DNA from: an uncultured Lachnospiraceae bacterium
GTDB taxonomy: Bacteria; Bacillota; Clostridia; Lachnospirales; Lachnospiraceae
Direction: 5' to 3'
Assembly: GCA_946531495.1 (NCBI GenBank)
Contig: CAMNAQ010000005.1
Coordinates: 1 to 35,832 of the forward strand
Length of the DNA: 35,832 nucleotides
Each line of letters begins with the position of its first letter. Position 1 is the stretch's first letter. Shown piece by piece: positions 33,070 to 35,832 of this stretch. Under the pieces are notes generated by a model, which had not been told where the DNA came from, ran no database searches, and saw only the letters and a list, made by a program, of their open reading frames with translations. The translations under genes were made by a program, and so were the position numbers.

Positions 33070-33132
33070 TTTTCATATCTGATCAAGGGTGCAGCCGGAA
33101 AGTCCGGTGAAGCAGTCGGATATCAGATGAAA
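33070..33132 (+). other. folded leader before the histidine phosphatase gene
   Basis: TTTCATATCTGAT (33071-33083) pairs with ATCAGATGAAA (33122-33132) with one or two bulged bases and encloses a CCGGA-AAG-TCCGG hairpin (33095-33107). The GGGTGCAG...GGTGAAGCAG interior looks riboswitch-like but I cannot match it to a known class. Confidence 0.35.
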
Positions 33133-33190
33133 TAAGAATATGGGAATTCATATGCCAAAAGACCATCCGGTGCCAAAGGCAGGAATAAAT

Positions 33191-33751
33191 ATGAGCGGAA
33201 ATCTTTACATAATCAGACACGGAAAAACTGCATGGAATGAAATGCACAAGCTGCAGGGGCAGGTGGATATTCCCTTAAGCGGTGACGGAATAAAGCTGGC
33301 AAAGGAAGCCGCCGCAAAATACAGGGATGTTCATTTTGATATCTGTTACTGCTCTCCACTCAAAAGGGCCTCTGAAACCGCGCAGATTCTTCTTGAAGGC
33401 AAAGATGTACCTGTTCTTTACGACGACAGGCTTAAGGAAATGAATTTTGGCGTATGTGAAGGGATCACGGACTATTTTGACGATAACGGAAGCCCGGTAA
33501 GCGACTTTTTCAACAGGCCGGAAAAATATGACAATCCTCCGGAGGGCGCAGAGAGCATGGATGAACTGTTCAAAAGGACAGGTGATTTCCTGGAGGAGAT
33601 GGTATATCCGGAGCTGGAAAAGGAGAAGGATGTACTCATCGTAGGGCACGGCGCCATGAACTCCGCCATAATCTCACAGATAAAAAAACTCCCCCGCTCA
33701 ATGTTTTGGAGCGAGGGAATTGAAAACTGCGAGCTCAAGAAATTAATGTGA
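33191..33751 (+). CDS. histidine phosphatase family protein (phosphoglycerate mutase-like)
   Basis: A 186-aa histidine phosphatase with the phospho-accepting RHGKT motif near the N-terminus, LQGQVDIPLSGDG, CYCSPLKRASETA (arginine of the pocket), a glutamate in MNFGVCEG and the second histidine in GHGAMNSA. Substrate may be a phosphosugar or nucleotide-derived phosphate; cobalamin phosphatases and small phosphatases share these motifs. ATG 33191 is used (AGGAAT upstream; MSGNLYIIRHGKT is typical) rather than an extension to 33140. The 3' end overlaps the convergent DUF3021 gene by 9 bases, so no separate terminator exists. Confidence 0.9.
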   Translation: MSGNLYIIRHGKTAWNEMHKLQGQVDIPLSGDGIKLAKEAAAKYRDVHFDICYCSPLKRASETAQILLEGKDVPVLYDDRLKEMNFGVCEGITDYFDDNGSPVSDFFNRPEKYDNPPEGAESMDELFKRTGDFLEEMVYPELEKEKDVLIVGHGAMNSAIISQIKKLPRSMFWSEGIENCELKKLM

Positions 33752-34174
33752 TCCCGATTCTTTTCTTTCCTGGATCTCTTTGAGCATCTCCTGCTGCTTC
33801 TTCGCATCATCCCACAGTCTGTAATAATATAATGCGGCTCCGATGATATACGGAATGGTGAACGATCTGAAGAATTCGAACCATCCTCTGGGCGTGACAG
33901 GTCCCCAGAAAAGTGTAGCTATAAGAATTGCACCAGTGCAGAGAGCCAGTGCCATTACGTACTGGATTATTATCATTGCAAGAGGACTGAGCTTTTCGAA
34001 GAACTTGTGGATTGACAGAACAAATACCGCAATGTTACAGAAGATGAACATCATCACGACATTGGCGTTATTCGTCTGGGTGCCCATGATCATGTTTATG
34101 ACGGCACCTGCGACAGAGATTATTGTGTAGGAACAGCACAGTTCAAGGAGATAGCTCTTTATAAATTCTTTCAT
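33743..34174 (-). CDS. DUF3021 family membrane protein
   Basis: A 143-aa protein with four predicted transmembrane helices (about 10-30, 38-56, 65-88 and 102-118) and a charged cytoplasmic tail (DDAKKQQEMLKEIQERKES). DUF3021 proteins usually stand directly behind LytTR-type regulators and are thought to modulate them at the membrane. Here the start overlaps the LytTR stop (ATGA at 34174-34171), so the two form one unit. Confidence 0.85.
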   Translation of the reverse strand: MKEFIKSYLLELCCSYTIISVAGAVINMIMGTQTNNANVVMMFIFCNIAVFVLSIHKFFEKLSPLAMIIIQYVMALALCTGAILIATLFWGPVTPRGWFEFFRSFTIPYIIGAALYYYRLWDDAKKQQEMLKEIQERKESGSH

Positions 34175-34644
34175 TTTCCCATCCTCCTCATCTTCTGTAA
34201 GTAATCATTAAAACTTTTCTTATAACTTCTGTTGATGCATATTCTCTCACCGTTATCAAAGGACAGATATACCTTCATATTGATGTCCGGCTTCAGCTGT
34301 TTTATCTTGTAGATATTCACAAGATTCGATTTGGATACCCTTACAAAACCGTAATTCGATAATTGCTCCTCCACAGATGACAGTGTTGTCATAAGTCTGT
34401 AGACACCGCTTTCTGTATAGGCGTAGAGTTTTCTCTCCACATGGTCGAAGTAATATATCTCTTCCGGATCAAGTATGATCTCTTCTCCGTCGTCAATATC
34501 CTCATCCGCCGGGCGCCCTGTGATAACGGGTCTTTCCGACCTCACAGTATCTATCAGCTGTCTGATCATCGGTCTCATTTCGGTGAAATGGATATCCAGA
34601 TATTCTTCCGTTATCTTCTTGTCTTCAAATAGATTGATCTTCAT
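34171..34644 (-). CDS. LytTR-family DNA-binding regulator
   Basis: A 157-aa protein with a short N-terminal helical part (1-55) without a receiver domain and a LytTR domain at about 58-152. Visible: IYYFDHVERKLYAYTESGVYRLM, then LSSVEEQLSNYGFVRVSKSNLVNI, then LKPDINMKVYLSFDNGERICINRSY, which is the family pattern. LytTR regulators bind pairs of short direct repeats spaced about two helical turns. Together with DUF3021 it forms a one-component-like membrane-linked switch. It starts 24 bases after the hydrolase gene's stop, so it may be co-transcribed with that gene. Confidence 0.9.
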   Translation of the reverse strand: MKINLFEDKKITEEYLDIHFTEMRPMIRQLIDTVRSERPVITGRPADEDIDDGEEIILDPEEIYYFDHVERKLYAYTESGVYRLMTTLSSVEEQLSNYGFVRVSKSNLVNIYKIKQLKPDINMKVYLSFDNGERICINRSYKKSFNDYLQKMRRMGK

Positions 34645-34668
34645 TACGCTTAAATCCGTTATATGCGA

Positions 34669-35637
34669 TCACAGTCCGTATCTTCCGAGGAAATCAGTTA
34701 CCGAATCCATGTAACCATCGGGATCGTCGATCACGCCTTCAATATGTGCACTTTCCACCCTGACAAGTTCTTTTTCATCAGAGCCTATGCTATTGTACAC
34801 TTCCTCGACCTTATCGGGAAGGCATACTTTGTCATTTTCGGAAAGAATGACCATGGTGGGAAGCATGTCATTTTTAACGGCTTCTATGGTATCTCCGTCA
34901 GCATAATCAACCTTATAGAAAAGCTTTGAAGCAATGCCGCTTGTAAAGATAAGGTAATTTGCAACAGGATTATTGAAATCCTCCTCATTGTCACTTCCGG
35001 AAAAGACCGAACGGAGCATGTATTCCATACCGGGTACGGGGGAATCGCATATGACAGCATCAGCCGCACAGATTTCACCTGGCTTTACATTCGATGCATA
35101 CAGCGCTGCCGTCTGGGCGCCCATAGACTGTCCGTGAACTATGACTTCGGAGGCCTTAAGCTCATTCCTTGCATATATGACCATTGCCTCAACATCGAGC
35201 CTTTCATTTATTCCGAAGGTCACATTTTCATCCGCGTTATCCCCGCAGCCTCTCTGATCGATGGCGATAACGTTATATCCTCTTTCGAGATAGCCCTGTG
35301 CAAGAGGATAGGTACATACTCTGTCTCCGCCTGCACCGTGTACGAGGATCACCCATTTATCCGAGTTCTCTCCGGAATGGAACGCGGTTCCGGGAACAAT
35401 ATTTCCATCCTCTGCAGTCACACTGATCTCTGCGCCCGCATATGCCGCATTAAATGCATCGATGTCGTATCCCCACATTTCAAGCTGCATTATGCTGTTA
35501 TTCTTTGTATCACTGTCCTTATTCTGATGCATGACCATGTCGGCTACCGCTTTTCCGATAAGGAACGAACCGATGATCAATGCTGCAGCAAGCACAATGA
35601 GAAGGATTTTTAAGATCTTAGCGATTTTCTTTTTCAT
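34669..35637 (-). CDS. membrane-anchored alpha/beta hydrolase
   Basis: A 322-aa serine hydrolase of the extracellular type with one N-terminal membrane helix (about 9-33, ILLIVLAAALIIGSFLIG) and the catalytic domain outside. Visible: VILVHGAGGDR (oxyanion region), IDQRGCGDN, nucleophile elbow GQSMG (Ser171), acid Asp269 in LSENDKVC and His298 in ESAHIEG. Relatives include BEM46/YqkD-like peptidases or esterases; the substrate is unknown. ATG 35637 is chosen because GGAG lies about nine bases upstream and the following KKKIAKILK is a typical signal-anchor start; the upstream extension to 35748 is not supported. Confidence 0.88.
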   Translation of the reverse strand: MKKKIAKILKILLIVLAAALIIGSFLIGKAVADMVMHQNKDSDTKNNSIMQLEMWGYDIDAFNAAYAGAEISVTAEDGNIVPGTAFHSGENSDKWVILVHGAGGDRVCTYPLAQGYLERGYNVIAIDQRGCGDNADENVTFGINERLDVEAMVIYARNELKASEVIVHGQSMGAQTAALYASNVKPGEICAADAVICDSPVPGMEYMLRSVFSGSDNEEDFNNPVANYLIFTSGIASKLFYKVDYADGDTIEAVKNDMLPTMVILSENDKVCLPDKVEEVYNSIGSDEKELVRVESAHIEGVIDDPDGYMDSVTDFLGRYGL

Positions 35638-35715
35638 TTTTTCACAACTCCTTTTTATTTGCTTTGATGAACATACCTTAGCAGATAAAAAAGAAGCCTG
35701 CGGTCTGATCTGCAC

Positions 35716-35746
35716 AAGTTGCATCCGGAGGTGTATAAGTTGCATC
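35716..35746 (+). repeat. 10-bp direct repeat with 21-bp period
   Basis: AAGTTGCATC occurs at 35716-35725 and again at 35737-35746. The two-turn spacing resembles LytTR-type sites, and the repeat lies about 80-110 bases upstream of the hydrolase start. It could also simply encode KLH twice in the possible plus-strand gene. Confidence 0.4.
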
Positions 35747-35832
35747 ACTCCCTTTGGCTTGACCTTGTTTTCTGCGCCGTCTATCCTCCCGAAGTTGCAG
35801 ACATGTTCTGGCGAAAGGACGGTTCCGTATCA
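35740..35832 (+). CDS. possible start of a plus-strand gene, cut by window edge
   Basis: GGAGGTG at 35727-35733 is followed after six bases by TTG 35740, which opens a frame of 31 codons without stop to the edge (LHHSLWLDLVFCAVYPPEV...). The match of a strong ribosome binding site with an open frame is the only support. No family can be named from so short a piece. Confidence 0.3.
   Translation, partial: MHHSLWLDLVFCAVYPPEVADMFWRKDGSVS

Overview
The window looks like a chromosomal segment of an anaerobic Clostridia, most likely a Lachnospiraceae (Butyrivibrio/Roseburia-like). The signs are strong AGGAGG-type ribosome binding sites, an AddAB recombination nuclease instead of RecBCD, a LytTR + DUF3021 pair, a cytoplasmic CE1-type esterase, gpmI and moderate base composition. 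This is inference from gene content; there is no rRNA, tRNA, integrase, relaxase or CRISPR array in the window.

Left part (1-6240, minus strand): the C-terminal tail of an Rpn-type nuclease/transposase missing its catalytic domain, an unrecognised 400-aa protein, a CE1-type esterase, and a very unusual 1207-aa soluble protein. That protein joins a Clp-type AAA+ module, a receiver-like domain and an FtsH-type AAA+ plus M41 zinc protease. It has its own good promoter. A hicBA toxin-antitoxin pair (6333-6766) and a short plus-strand gene with a PD-(D/E)XK-like signature (7020-7592, apparently truncated) follow.

Central island (7529-20898): eleven minus-strand genes lie downstream of, and divergent from, one plus-strand gene encoding a regulator with two winged-helix-like segments. 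They fall into three transcription blocks. Block C (20089-16353): CbbX/SpoVK-like AAA+ ATPase, an unrecognised protein, and a protein resembling the uracil-DNA glycosylase fold. Block B (16034-12565): ClpX-like AAA+ protein that keeps an LGF loop at the ClpP-docking position, a small protein, and a 640-aa coiled-coil protein. Block A (12401-7529): ClpP with an intact Ser-His-Asp triad, a VirD4/TraG-like coupling ATPase without membrane segments (start codon beside the clpP stop), and three unrecognised proteins. Together with the Clp-FtsH fusion nearby, this gives an accessory proteolysis island with its own ClpP peptidase, its own ClpX-like unfoldase, a coupling-protein-type translocase and further AAA+ ATPases. 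I do not recognise it as a described system. A stress-response, defence or mobile-element function is possible, but nothing in the sequence proves any of these. Several transcripts of the island begin, by prediction, with a stem-loop, and the ClpX-like gene is preceded by an 84-nt strongly folded leader.

Right part (20900-35832): conserved housekeeping-type genes. They are an addB-addA-phosphodiester glycosidase-membrane protein operon, gpmI, a flavin reductase-like protein, a histidine phosphatase (plus strand), a LytTR regulator with a DUF3021 membrane protein, a membrane-anchored alpha/beta hydrolase, and the possible start of a plus-strand gene at the right edge. The change from accessory to core content falls near 20899, where two convergent genes are one base apart.
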